From NCBI GenBank assembly GCA_028874195.1, contig JAPPLM010000007.1:1-64000 (forward strand): a DNA stretch of 64,000 nucleotides, written 5' to 3'. Position 1 is the first letter of the stretch. Each line of letters begins with the position of its first letter. The notes under the pieces are model-generated. The model made no database searches. It saw only the letters and a program-made list of their open reading frames with translations, and was not told the DNA's origin. Positions 1 to 8,727 of this stretch are shown here, in pieces. Source of the DNA: Chloroflexota bacterium. Its GTDB lineage: Bacteria; Chloroflexota; UBA11872; VXOZ01. Made by a program: the position numbers and the translations under genes.

Positions 1-161
1 TGCCACGCCTGCTCTCATTTTATCTCCCTTTCCCTAAGATATAAGGGCGAACGGTCTCTGCGCACCCCTATTGAGAACCAAGTAGTCGACTCGGCTCCAA
101 CCGACCTAGTCTTTGCGCTAGAATCTCTAGAGAACTACCCAATGCACACGGAAGTTCGCTC

Positions 162-392
162 ATGAATCCACTCACACCCACGATCCTCCCGCCGCACATT
201 GCCGACGAATACGCCCTGGAAGAGCTGCTTTCGCGTCCCAGCCAGGCACTGATTGACGACCTGCAGCGGCTCTTTAGCCACTCCAGCGTACCCTTGGAGA
301 CGATGATCGACTGGACCGCCGACTGGATCGAGCGCGACCAGCCGGCCTACACGAAACCAACGCGCTTCGAAGTCTGCGACGGGCGCTCCTAA
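162..392 (+). CDS. Hypothetical small protein (76 aa)
   Basis: This is a short acidic soluble protein that I do not recognise. The ATG is preceded by GGAAG about seven bases upstream, a plausible ribosome binding site, and the frame stays open to a TAA at 390-392. There is no signal peptide or membrane segment. The sequence contains an amphipathic stretch (residues about 18-40, EELLSRPSQALIDDLQRLF) and two Trp residues near WTADWIERDQ, which looks like a real folded helical protein rather than random translation. It lies upstream of aroQ in the same direction, but a repeat-filled gap of more than 300 bases separates them, so an operon is unlikely. No function is proposed. Confidence 0.5.
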   Translation: MNPLTPTILPPHIADEYALEELLSRPSQALIDDLQRLFSHSSVPLETMIDWTADWIERDQPAYTKPTRFEVCDGRS

Positions 393-726
393 ACGGCTCC
401 AGTTAGCCTCATGGCCCCATTTAGCCTCCCAATTCTCCCTCTCCCAAGACTGGGAGAGGGCCGGGGTGAGGGTTGACTACGCCTCCGTCTCAGGCAAGAA
501 GCAGGGGCACGATATATCGTGCCCCTACACCGTGAATATCGCGCGGATCGAGCAATTGTCGAAATGGCGGCTCCAGGAGCATCTGCAGGCAGTTTGGCGT
601 AAGATGTTTCATAGTTGCGCCACACAGCCGGTCGCATTCTCCGTTGTGGACAGCAGTGAGCGGTTGCGCGCCAAGATCAGCTTTAGCGAGAGTTCACAAC
701 ACGCACACCGAGATTGGAGTTTATCA
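393..726. repeat. Intergenic gap with two palindromic repeats
   Basis: No gene is seen. A copy of the GGGAGAGGG-type repeat (inverted CTCTCCC/GGGAGAG followed by GGGTGAGGG) lies at 433-472, and the perfect palindrome GGGGCACGATATATCGTGCCCC-type repeat at 504-525. Both families recur elsewhere in the window. An in-frame extension of aroQ runs through this gap but is composed of repeat sequence and is not coding. Confidence 0.8.
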
Positions 727-1197
727 ATGGCGGAAACAACCCCACCAAAGCGAATCCTCGTAGTTGGCGGCCCTAATTTGAACCTCTTCGGCCGCCGCCA
801 ACCGGAAATCTATGGCACTGTGACGCTGAATCAGATCCATGAACAGGTGACGAAAGAGGCCGAAAGGCTTGGTTTCGACTGCATCTGCTTTCAGTCCAAC
901 CACGAGGGCGCGGTGCTCGACTTCCTCCACGAGAACATCGACAACGCCCAAGGCGCTCTGCTGAATCCCGCCGGGCTGACCCAGTACAGCCCTTCCCTCT
1001 TCGATGCGCTGAAGGCCATGCCCTTTCCCGTGATCGAGGTGCACCTCTCCAACCTGTACGCGCGCGAGGCCTGGCGCGGCCACTCCATCATCTCCGCAGC
1101 CGCCCGCGGCGTGGTGCAGGGCTTCGGCTGGTACGGCTACATCGTGGCTCTGTACGGCCTGGTGGGGTTGATCAATGAGGTCAAGCCCGAGGTGTGA
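727..1197 (+). CDS. aroQ: Type II 3-dehydroquinate dehydratase
   Basis: This enzyme converts 3-dehydroquinate to 3-dehydroshikimate in the shikimate pathway in the cytoplasm. The 156-residue length is typical of type II enzymes. Signatures appear in order: GPNLNLFGRRQPEIYG with the catalytic Arg/Tyr near the N-terminus, QSNHEGAVLDFLHE, LLNPAGLTQYSPSLFDAL, and EVHLSNLYAREAWRGHS, which carries the catalytic His region and substrate-binding Arg. I chose the ATG at 727 because homology begins a few residues later and the upstream open frame is interspersed repeat. No other shikimate gene is adjacent. The identification is firm on motif grounds. Confidence 0.95.
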   Translation: MAETTPPKRILVVGGPNLNLFGRRQPEIYGTVTLNQIHEQVTKEAERLGFDCICFQSNHEGAVLDFLHENIDNAQGALLNPAGLTQYSPSLFDALKAMPFPVIEVHLSNLYAREAWRGHSIISAAARGVVQGFGWYGYIVALYGLVGLINEVKPEV

Positions 1198-1615
1198 GGG
1201 TGGGTTCATGTTCGCTATTTCGCGCTTCTTTTCATTGCCGCTCCCTCTTCGACAGGCTCAGAGCGAACGGCGGGTGAGGGTCGGCCTCAGCAGCCCTTTT
1301 CCGTCACTCCGGCGTAGGCCGGAGTCCAGGGTGAGGAAGACAGGAAAGAAGCCGGTTTCACGGGAATGACGAATGCTACCCTGCTATTCCCAAAGTAGCG
1401 CGGGGGCTTGTCCCCCGCTCCGTTACTCTGGCTTTCGCCGGAGTCCAGGGTGGCGTGAAACCTGTCTGCTAGAGTTCGCGAAGCAGGGGCCCAAGATGAA
1501 GATGGATTCCCGCTTGCGCGGGAATGACGCCCCTAGCCGTCGCTGAATGTCGGTTGGAAAGGAACGACATGTAGTGCCCCTACGGCAATACATCTCACAT
1601 CATTTACATTGAGGC
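1198..1615. repeat. Intergenic gap dense in interspersed palindromes
   Basis: No gene is seen. Repeats recognised are a TTCGACAGGCTCAG...GCGAACGG element (1247-1272), CTCCGGCGTAGGCCGGAGT (about 1302-1330), GCGCGGGGGCTTGTCCCCCGC (1395-1418), GGCTTTCGCCGGAGTCC (about 1427-1452) and GATTCCCGCTTGCGCGGGAATGAC (1501-1529). Each belongs to a family with other copies in the window. Confidence 0.8.
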
Positions 1616-2410
1616 TTACCGCCACACCGGACCCTTCTCGAATATGCCGGGTTGCTGCTGGGCGCCGTCTACGGAGACGTTCGTGCCGTTGATCCAACTG
1701 CCGGCGGGTGACGCGACGAACACAATGGCCCGCGCCACTTCCTCGGGTTTGCCCAAGCGACCCAGCGGGAATTCTTCCGTCTCGAATGCGCCGAACCCCT
1801 CCGGGTCCTCCTGCTGTCGCTTACCCCAGCCGCCGCCCGGAAAGAGAATCGAGCCGGGGCTGACGGTGTTCACGCGAATGTTGTCCGGACCCAATTCCAT
1901 AGCCAGCGCGCCGCTCACGAAGATTTCCGCCGCTTTGGCCGCGCCATACTGGCTGCCGGGGGCCGGTTTTGCGCCCGAGATGGACGAAATGACCACGATC
2001 GAACCGCCGCCGCGCTGCCGCATGTGGGGCACCGCCGCGCGAGACGTGCGTACGGCGTGGAAGAGGTTCAGGTCGAAGGTGTCGAACCACTCTTCGTCGG
2101 TGGATCCCATCAGGCCCTTGCCGACCGAGCCGCCGACGTTATTGATGAGGATGTCAATGCCGCCCAGCGCGTCGGCGCTCGCCTCTATGAACGCTTCTAC
2201 TTCATCTCGCTTGGTCACGTCCACGGCCATACCGAAGGCATTGACGCCATGTGCGCGAATCTCAGCTAGGGTCTTCTCCAAAGTCTCACTGCCGCGGGCG
2301 CAGATGGCGACGTCCGCGCCTTCCTCCGCGAACGTGAGCGCCGTTGCCCGACCAATCCCGCGACTGCCGCCGGTGACGACGGCTACTTTGCCTGTTAGGC
2401 CAAGATCCAT
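1616..2410 (-). CDS. SDR family oxidoreductase
   Basis: This is a classical short-chain dehydrogenase/reductase of 264 residues, probably NAD(P)-dependent and cytoplasmic. The Rossmann glycine motif TGGSRGIG lies near residues 14-21, an NNVG variant of the NNAG motif at about 93, the catalytic Ser in VISSISG, and the YGAAK catalytic Tyr/Lys pair further on. The C-terminal half has the usual RVNTVSPGSI and WINGTNVSVDGA segments. The substrate cannot be assigned: the family includes 3-oxoacyl-ACP reductases and many sugar or polyol dehydrogenases. It stands alone between two repeat-rich gaps, with leuB on the same strand upstream. Confidence 0.9.
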   Translation of the reverse strand: MDLGLTGKVAVVTGGSRGIGRATALTFAEEGADVAICARGSETLEKTLAEIRAHGVNAFGMAVDVTKRDEVEAFIEASADALGGIDILINNVGGSVGKGLMGSTDEEWFDTFDLNLFHAVRTSRAAVPHMRQRGGGSIVVISSISGAKPAPGSQYGAAKAAEIFVSGALAMELGPDNIRVNTVSPGSILFPGGGWGKRQQEDPEGFGAFETEEFPLGRLGKPEEVARAIVFVASPAGSWINGTNVSVDGAQQQPGIFEKGPVWR

Positions 2411-2667
2411 GGGCGTCCATTCCTTTCCGCAATCCTTTGGATTTTCGTAGGGGCACGATACATCGTGCCCCTACGAGCCGAAAACAGTGCCGTCACTCCC
2501 TTCATTCCCGAGCACGCTCGCCCCCGCACGGGGGCGCGGAATCCATCTTCTCCTGCACATTCGTCCTCATTGGACCGAGGAGGCGGGGGACAAGCCCCCG
2601 CGCTACGGCGGAGAGACGTAGCCGCTTCCCGCAAAAGAAAGTAACACTGCGCGATGGAACCGCTACC
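2411..2667. repeat. Intergenic gap with three palindromic repeats
   Basis: No gene is seen. It holds GTAGGGGCACGAT-ATCGTGCCCCTAC (2448-2473), the long form of the ATTCCCG...GGAATCCATC repeat with an internal CGCCCCCGCACGGGGGCG arm (2501-2547), and GCGGGGGACAAGCCCCCGC (2583-2606). Confidence 0.8.
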
Positions 2668-3747
2668 CTACCCAATCCGCTCCAATACGGCCTCACCCAT
2701 TGCTTCCGTGCCGACCGCGCGCTCGCCGGTCGCGCCGCGCGCCAGGTCGGGCGTGCGGTATCCGGCGGCCAACACGTCTTCCACCGCAACCTCCACTGCC
2801 CGCGCTTCCTGCTCCAGTCCCAGAGAGTGGCGCAGGAGCATGGCGACGGAGAGGATTGCGGCCACGGGGTTTGCTTTGTCCTGGCCGACGATGTCCGGCG
2901 CGGTACCGTGCACCGGCTCGTAGAGGCCGCGCCGGCCGCGGCCCAGGCTGGCGCTCGGCAGCATGCCCAAGCTGCCCGCCAACACCGACGCCTCGTCGGA
3001 CAGGATATCGCCAAACATGTTTTCGGTCACCAGCACGTCGAACCGGCGGGGATCGTTGACGAGGTGCATGGCGCAGGCGTCCACCAGGATATGCTCGACC
3101 TGCACGTCTGGGTAATCGTCAGCCACCTGCTCTGCGATCTCCCGCCACAAGCCGCTGCTCGCCAGCACGTTGGCTTTATCCACCGACGCCAGTTGCTTGC
3201 GGCGTTGGCGGGCGAGGTCGAAGCCCAGGCGGATGATGCGTTCCATCTCGCTGCTGGTGTAGGTCAGCGTGTCCTTGACGCGAATGCCCTGCTTGTTGGC
3301 GCTGCGCCCGCGCGGGCGGCCGAAATAGAGCCCGCCGGTGAGTTCGCGCAGCACCAGCAGGTCGGTGCCTTCCACGATCTCGCGCCGCAGCGGCGATGAA
3401 TCCACCAGTGCGTCTATTGCCTTCACCGGACGCAGGTTGGCGTAGAGGCGCAACTCTTTGCGCAAGCGCAGCAGGCCGTATTCCGGACGCGCTTCCGGCG
3501 GTCCGACGTCCCACTTGGGACCGCCCACTGCGCCGACGAAGGTGGCGTCGGCCTGCTTGCAAAGTGCGAGCGAGGCATCCGGCAAGGGCGAGCCGGTCGC
3601 GTCAATGGCGTTGCCGCCGATACTCCCTTCAGACACACGAAACGTGTGTCCATACGCATCCGCTACGTGCTGGAGCACCCGCGCGCCCCACGCTACGACT
3701 TCCACGCCGATCCCGTCACCGGGCAAAACCGCAATATGCGCTCTCAT
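2668..3747 (-). CDS. leuB: 3-isopropylmalate dehydrogenase
   Basis: LeuB oxidatively decarboxylates 3-isopropylmalate in leucine synthesis, using NAD+. The 359-residue protein has the N-terminal IAVLPGDGIGVEV segment, the RGLYEPVHGTAPDI signature with the adenine-binding GTAPDI loop near residue 270, and the metal-binding Asp region around NMFGDILSDEASVLAGSLG. I chose the ATG at 3747 because GGAGAG lies six bases upstream; a GTG four codons earlier overlaps that site. leuA, leuC and leuD are not nearby. Isocitrate or tartrate dehydrogenase is less likely given the strong LeuB-type signature. Confidence 0.93.
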   Translation of the reverse strand: MRAHIAVLPGDGIGVEVVAWGARVLQHVADAYGHTFRVSEGSIGGNAIDATGSPLPDASLALCKQADATFVGAVGGPKWDVGPPEARPEYGLLRLRKELRLYANLRPVKAIDALVDSSPLRREIVEGTDLLVLRELTGGLYFGRPRGRSANKQGIRVKDTLTYTSSEMERIIRLGFDLARQRRKQLASVDKANVLASSGLWREIAEQVADDYPDVQVEHILVDACAMHLVNDPRRFDVLVTENMFGDILSDEASVLAGSLGMLPSASLGRGRRGLYEPVHGTAPDIVGQDKANPVAAILSVAMLLRHSLGLEQEARAVEVAVEDVLAAGYRTPDLARGATGERAVGTEAMGEAVLERIG

Positions 3748-4199
3748 GTATCTCTCCACTTTGTGCTTGTTGGCGGGGCAACGCGCCCCACGCTATGGCT
3801 ATAACGGGCAATCAGTATCGGCAGGGACCGTCATTCCCGCGCACGCAGGAATCCATCTGCTCCCTGTTCACCCTATCTGTCGCTCTAAAGGCAAAAAGCC
3901 AGGCCTCTGGACTCCGGCATCCGCCGGAGAGACGGATCGGCCAACGTCCTTCAGTCTCCCGCCGGAAGATGAGCGGGGGACAAGCCCCCGCGCTACTACT
4001 TGTTGACGAGGCTCGACCGCACTCCCGTAAGTCTACCTACCCATAGTATACGAACCCCGCGCGGATTGAGGCGATTCTCTCTTCTTGACGCACCGCACGT
4101 GCAAGTTCATCATGATGGTGGACGTTGTGACGAATTCAATCGAACAAACCCGAACCTCGGCTTCCCCAAGAGTAACCTCGACACACATACCCCCACCTT
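3748..4199. repeat. Intergenic gap with repeats
   Basis: This is the divergent region between leuB and the RNase J gene. Repeats lie at 3830-3857 (CATTCCCGCGCACGCAGGAATCC), 3908-3936 (CTCCGGCATCCGCCGGAGAGACGGA) and 3973-3996 (GCGGGGGACAAGCCCCCGC). The remaining 200 bases before RNase J have no convincing promoter by eye. Confidence 0.7.
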
Positions 4200-5858
4200 A
4201 TGTCAGAAGACAAGAAACTCCGCATCATCCCTTTGGGCGGCTTGGGCGAAATTGCCAAGAACTGCATGGTGCTGGAGTACGGCGACGATATCGTCCTCAT
4301 CGACGCCGGCGTGATGTTTCCCGAAGACGAGATGCTGGGCATCGACCTGGTCATTCCCGATATCTCCTATCTGGAAGACAAGCGGGACCGCATCCGGGCC
4401 ATCATCATCACCCACGGGCACGAGGACCACACCGGTGCCCTGCCCTACTTCCTGCGCTCGATCAACGCGCCCATATATGGTACCCGCCTCACGCTCGGCC
4501 TGCTGGAGGTGAAGCTCAAAGAGCACGGCCTCAATGAAAAAGTGAGCATGCGGGAAATTGCGCCCGGCGACCAGATTACGCTGGGGCCCTTCCGCTTCGA
4601 GTTCTTCCACATGTGCCACAGCATCCCCGACGGCGTCGGCATGGCGATCTATACCCCGGTCGGCCTGGTAGTGCACTCCGGCGACTTCAAGTTCGACTAC
4701 ACGCCCGTAGACGGCGAACTCTCCGACATCTGGCGGTTGGCGAAATACGCGCAGGAGGGCGTGCGGCTGCTGCTCTCCGACAGCACCCGCGCCGACCGGC
4801 CCGGGTACACGCCCTCCGAGCGCGTGATCTACGATTGCTTCGCGGAAGTTTTCTCGGAAGCGCGTGGGCGCATCATCGTGACCACATTTGCCTCTCTAAT
4901 CTCCCGCGTGCAGCAGGTGGTGGACATTGCCGACGAATTCAACCGCAGCGTCTGCGTGACCGGCCGCAGCATGGTGCAGAACGTGAATATGGCGATGCAG
5001 TTGGGCTACCTGGACGTGCCGGCAAACATGCTCGTGCGCCCGGACCGCTTGCATGAATTCAACACCGATGAGGTCGTCATCATCACCACCGGCAGCCAGG
5101 GCGAGCCGACTTCGGCGCTGGGCCGCATCGCCAACCGCGACCATCGCCAAATCAACGTGGAGACCGACGACACGGTCATCATCTCCGCCAGTCCCATTCC
5201 GGGCAACGAGGCGCTGGTGGGAAAGACCATCGATAAGCTCTTCCGTCAAGGGGCCGACGTGCTCTACGACCGAGTGGCCAACGTCCACGTTTCCGGGCAT
5301 GGCGCCCAGGAAGAACTCAAGACACTCCTGAGCATCTTGCGTCCGGAGGCCTTCATTCCCATTCACGGCGGCTACCAGCATCTCATGCACCACGCGCGCT
5401 TGGCCGGCGAACTCGGCGTAGACACAGAGAACATCATCGTCGCCGAAGACGGCGACATCATCGAGTTGACCACAGACGAGATTCGCAAAGTCGACCGGGT
5501 GCAAGCCGGCTACGTGTTCGTCGACGGCCTCGGCGTGGGCGACGTGAGCGAGAGCGTCCTGCGCGACCGCCAGCATCTCTCCCAGGGCGGCATCTTCATC
5601 GTGGTCGTCGCCATCGACCGGGAGACCGGGCACGTGCTCTCGGGTCCCGACATCATTGCGCGGGGCTTCATGCAAGAGGGCCTGGAGATGCTGATTGAAA
5701 AAGCCCGCCACCGCTTGTATAATAACTTGGAAGCCGATCTTGGCCCCCGCGCCGAGATTCGCCAAGTGCAAGAACGTATCCGCGACGTGGTTTCCACGTT
5801 CCTCTACGCGGAAACCCGCCGCCGGCCGATGATCCTCCCCGTTGTGACCGAAGTCTGA
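4200..5858 (+). CDS. rnj: Ribonuclease J
   Basis: This is a cytoplasmic metallo-beta-lactamase/beta-CASP ribonuclease with endonuclease and 5'-3' exonuclease activity, acting in mRNA decay and rRNA maturation. The protein has 552 residues, normal for RNase J. The zinc motif HGHEDH is at residues 72-77. Further ligand regions are MCHSIPDG and VVHSGDFKFD, followed by the beta-CASP block (SDSTRADRPGYT and TTFASLISRVQQV) and IHGGYQHLMHHARLA. The C-terminal domain ends in the typical RRPMILPVVTEV. No clear Shine-Dalgarno precedes the ATG, but homology begins within ten residues of it. The gene appears monocistronic. Confidence 0.95.
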   Translation: MSEDKKLRIIPLGGLGEIAKNCMVLEYGDDIVLIDAGVMFPEDEMLGIDLVIPDISYLEDKRDRIRAIIITHGHEDHTGALPYFLRSINAPIYGTRLTLGLLEVKLKEHGLNEKVSMREIAPGDQITLGPFRFEFFHMCHSIPDGVGMAIYTPVGLVVHSGDFKFDYTPVDGELSDIWRLAKYAQEGVRLLLSDSTRADRPGYTPSERVIYDCFAEVFSEARGRIIVTTFASLISRVQQVVDIADEFNRSVCVTGRSMVQNVNMAMQLGYLDVPANMLVRPDRLHEFNTDEVVIITTGSQGEPTSALGRIANRDHRQINVETDDTVIISASPIPGNEALVGKTIDKLFRQGADVLYDRVANVHVSGHGAQEELKTLLSILRPEAFIPIHGGYQHLMHHARLAGELGVDTENIIVAEDGDIIELTTDEIRKVDRVQAGYVFVDGLGVGDVSESVLRDRQHLSQGGIFIVVVAIDRETGHVLSGPDIIARGFMQEGLEMLIEKARHRLYNNLEADLGPRAEIRQVQERIRDVVSTFLYAETRRRPMILPVVTEV

Positions 5859-6236
5859 GCTATTTCTGATGTCTGCCCTATTTCTGAATTCCGAGCGGAT
5901 ATCTGCGCAGTGTGCAGAAACCGTTCGTGCTGAGGGCTGCGCGAAGCCCTTGTCGAAGCATGAATGGTTTCGGGTTTGGGTTACCGTATCCCTTCACCCT
6001 TCGACAAGCTCAGGGCGAACGGATATGGGTCGCCGCATCGTCTCGCTTCGGGGTGAACGTATAAACAGCGCCTGACAGCACCTTTGCGAACACTCTACAG
6101 TACGGGATTCTTGCCTGTCGGTTTTGCGTCCGCCGCTCTGTCTCCTCTTTCGACACAGGTATAGGCTCATCCTAATTCTCAATCATCGTCCCTTCCCTTA
6201 ATCGCGTTCCCGCCGTTAGCCACGAGGAGTCTATCC
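5859..6236. repeat. Intergenic gap with GAACGG-type repeats
   Basis: Two copies of the CCGTTCGTGCTGAG...GAACGG repeat family lie here: a long form with an internal GGGCTGCGCGAAGCCC arm (about 5921-5970) and a short one (about 5996-6022). The last 200 bases before ftsK show no gene. Confidence 0.7.
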
Positions 6237-8594
6237 ATGGCAGCCCGTCGTAGCACCACACAACAAAAGTCGTCTTCGCGTCAGTCCGGCCTGCCGCTCC
6301 CTTTCTTTCGCCTGCCCTCGCCATTGCGGCGGGAGGTCTTTGGCGTCCTGAGCATTGTGATCGGCTTGCTTTCGGGCATCGCGCTGCTTTCGCCGAGCGG
6401 CACGGTGAGCGGCTTGTGGCATGAACTGCTCGTCGTTCTCTTCGGTTGGATGGCGCCGCTGCCCGCGCTGGCTTCAGTCGTGCTTGGCATACAGCTCATC
6501 CGCGACGGCATCACGCAAGAACGCTACGTGCGCTGGGAAACGCTCACGGCGCTGACGGTGCTCGTGCTCGCCGCCACGGCCTTTGGGCAAGCGATAGCGG
6601 GTCCGCCGGAGATGGCGTTAGCGTACCCCGTGGGTGGCGCCATCGGGCTGCAAATCCTCGCGCCGTTAACTACCGCCCTCGGCTTTGCAGGCGCGGTCAT
6701 CGTCCTCTTCGCCTTGCTGCTCATTACGACCATCATCACGTTCTCGATCTCTTTAGGACGCATTCGCAGCGCGTTGGGCGGTATATGGTTCCTGGTGCGG
6801 CTGATTGGCAAAGGCATCGGGGTACTGTTCCGAGCGGCAGGCGGCGCGTACCGTCGCATGGGTGACCGTACCAGGGAACCTGAGCAGACAGAGCCTCCAC
6901 AGCCGCGGGCGCTCAACGTGCGTGTCGCTTCGAACGTCAACGCTTCCAACGGCAGCGCGGCGCCCGCCTTGCCCGCCATGGAGGTCGTTGCGCCGAATCC
7001 GGTCGCTGCTGATGATCCCACAGAATCGCAAGACGCTGCCGCGGACCCGGATTCCGAAACGGCTATGGAGACAGAAGCCGACGAACCCAACGCCCCGCCG
7101 CGCTGGCAACTGCCGCCGCCCGATCTGCTTACGCCCGCCGCACAAACAGAAGACGCGGCAGAAGCCACCGAGGAGATCGAGCAGCGGGCCCTCATCATCG
7201 AGGAGGCGTTGCGGAGCTTCAAGGTGGTGGCGGAGGTGGCCGAAGCCATTCGCGGCCCGGCCGTTACGCAATACCGTCTGACGTTGGGACAGGGCATCAA
7301 GGTGAGCCGGGTCATAAATCTCGCCAACGACCTGGCGCTCGCCCTCGCCGCCACGAGCGTACGTATCGAAGCGCCGGTGCCCGGCTTCCCGTTCGTCGGG
7401 ATCGAGATTCCCAACCAAAGCACCACCATCGTCACCATGCGCGAGTTCATGAACGACCCCGCCTTTGCGGAGCACGCAGGCATGCTGCCGCTGGCGCTGG
7501 GGCGTGACGTCGCCAACGACGCGCGGGTCACGGACCTCGCCACCATGCCCCACCTGCTGATTGCCGGCGCGACCGGTTCGGGCAAGTCGGCGTGCGTGAA
7601 CGCCATCATCTGCTCGCTGCTCATGCAGCACACGCCGGAGACCCTGCGCTTTCTGGTCGTTGACCCCAAGATGGTGGAGATGATCGGCTACAGCGACATT
7701 CCGCACTTGCTGCGGCCCGTCATCACCGACCTGGACGAAGTCGTGCCGACCCTCATGTGGGCCGCCGACGAGATGACGCGGCGCTACAAAGTGCTGGCAC
7801 AAGAGGGCTTCCGCAACATCCAGACCTACAATACCGCCAAGCGTGAGGCCGGCGAGGAGCCCATGCACTATCTCGTTATCTTGATCGACGAGTTGGCCGA
7901 CCTGATGATGACGGCGGCCGGCGACGTGGAGAAATACCTCTGCCGCCTGGCGCAGATGGCCCGCGCCGTGGGCATCCATCTCGTGGTTTCGACCCAGCGT
8001 CCCTCGGTGGACGTGCTCACGGGTCTCATCAAGGCCAACTTCCCCTGCCGCATCGCCTTTGCGGTCAGTTCGCAAGCCGACTCGCGCACCATTCTCGACG
8101 GCGCCGGCGCGGAGAAGCTCATCGGCCAGGGCGACATGCTCTTCGCGCCGAAAGAGGCCACCCGCCTCACCCGCATCCAAGGCACCTATCTCGCCGATGA
8201 CGAGATTAGCCGCATCGTGCAGTTTTGGCGGGAACAGGGCGCGCCGGAGTACATCCCGGAGAAGTCCTTCGAGGAGGCCGCGGCCAACCACCAGGAGAAC
8301 AAGGACGACGACCTGGTGCGCCAAGCGATCCGCCTGGTCTCGCAATACGAAAATGCCTCAGCCTCGTTCCTCCAACGCCAACTCGGCATCGGCGCTACCA
8401 AGGCTAACCGCATCCTGGACGCCCTGGAGGAACGCGGCATCGTGACCCCGCCGGAAGGCCTGGGCCGCGTGCGCCACGTGCTCGTCACCGCCGGCGACCT
8501 GCTGGATGACGACGACGAAGACCCGCCCTTCGACCTGGACGACAAAGAGACCGCCGACGAGAAAGACGAGGAATTCTCACGTTTTCCTGTATAG
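6237..8594 (+). CDS. ftsK: DNA translocase FtsK/SpoIIIE
   Basis: This is a septum-anchored ATPase that pumps double-stranded DNA during chromosome segregation. The 785-residue protein has about four or five hydrophobic membrane segments in residues 30-180. A low-complexity Ala/Pro/Glu linker of roughly 120 residues follows, then the motor: an alpha domain with RALIIEEALRSFKVVAE, Walker A GATGSGKS at 444-451 (K450), Walker B LVILIDELADLMM, and STQRPSVDVLTG. A C-terminal gamma winged helix (ASASFLQRQLGIGATKANRIL) is the usual KOPS reader. An acidic tail closes the protein. GAGGAG nine bases upstream supports the ATG. The linker is short, as in SpoIIIE rather than enteric FtsK. Confidence 0.95.
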   Translation: MAARRSTTQQKSSSRQSGLPLPFFRLPSPLRREVFGVLSIVIGLLSGIALLSPSGTVSGLWHELLVVLFGWMAPLPALASVVLGIQLIRDGITQERYVRWETLTALTVLVLAATAFGQAIAGPPEMALAYPVGGAIGLQILAPLTTALGFAGAVIVLFALLLITTIITFSISLGRIRSALGGIWFLVRLIGKGIGVLFRAAGGAYRRMGDRTREPEQTEPPQPRALNVRVASNVNASNGSAAPALPAMEVVAPNPVAADDPTESQDAAADPDSETAMETEADEPNAPPRWQLPPPDLLTPAAQTEDAAEATEEIEQRALIIEEALRSFKVVAEVAEAIRGPAVTQYRLTLGQGIKVSRVINLANDLALALAATSVRIEAPVPGFPFVGIEIPNQSTTIVTMREFMNDPAFAEHAGMLPLALGRDVANDARVTDLATMPHLLIAGATGSGKSACVNAIICSLLMQHTPETLRFLVVDPKMVEMIGYSDIPHLLRPVITDLDEVVPTLMWAADEMTRRYKVLAQEGFRNIQTYNTAKREAGEEPMHYLVILIDELADLMMTAAGDVEKYLCRLAQMARAVGIHLVVSTQRPSVDVLTGLIKANFPCRIAFAVSSQADSRTILDGAGAEKLIGQGDMLFAPKEATRLTRIQGTYLADDEISRIVQFWREQGAPEYIPEKSFEEAAANHQENKDDDLVRQAIRLVSQYENASASFLQRQLGIGATKANRILDALEERGIVTPPEGLGRVRHVLVTAGDLLDDDDEDPPFDLDDKETADEKDEEFSRFPV

Positions 8595-8627
8595 TTTGTG
8601 AGTCTGCGACAAAACTGCGTTGGCGCG

Positions 8628-8633
8628 TATAAT
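8628..8633 (+). promoter_or_regulatory. Putative -10 element upstream of fabF
   Basis: A perfect TATAAT lies 95 bases upstream of the fabF start, in an otherwise GC-rich gap. The matching -35 (TGCGAC, 17 bases upstream) is poor, so this is only a candidate promoter. Confidence 0.4.
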
Positions 8634-8727
8634 ACAGGTAGCACTCAGTGAGTTGAAAGCTTTAGCTTGACGGCGAGCGACAATCCTTCATTGTGTGCAG
8701 AGGGGTTGTTGCGCGACCAAGTAATTT

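Noticed and set aside
4896-5771. A 291-codon open frame on the strand opposite RNase J
   Set aside because: It is a shadow of high-GC codon use. It has low-complexity His/Asp/Val-rich text, no domain, and lies wholly inside a certain gene.
6524-8345. Long open frames opposite ftsK
   Set aside because: Both are compositional shadows of the certain ftsK gene and show no family features.
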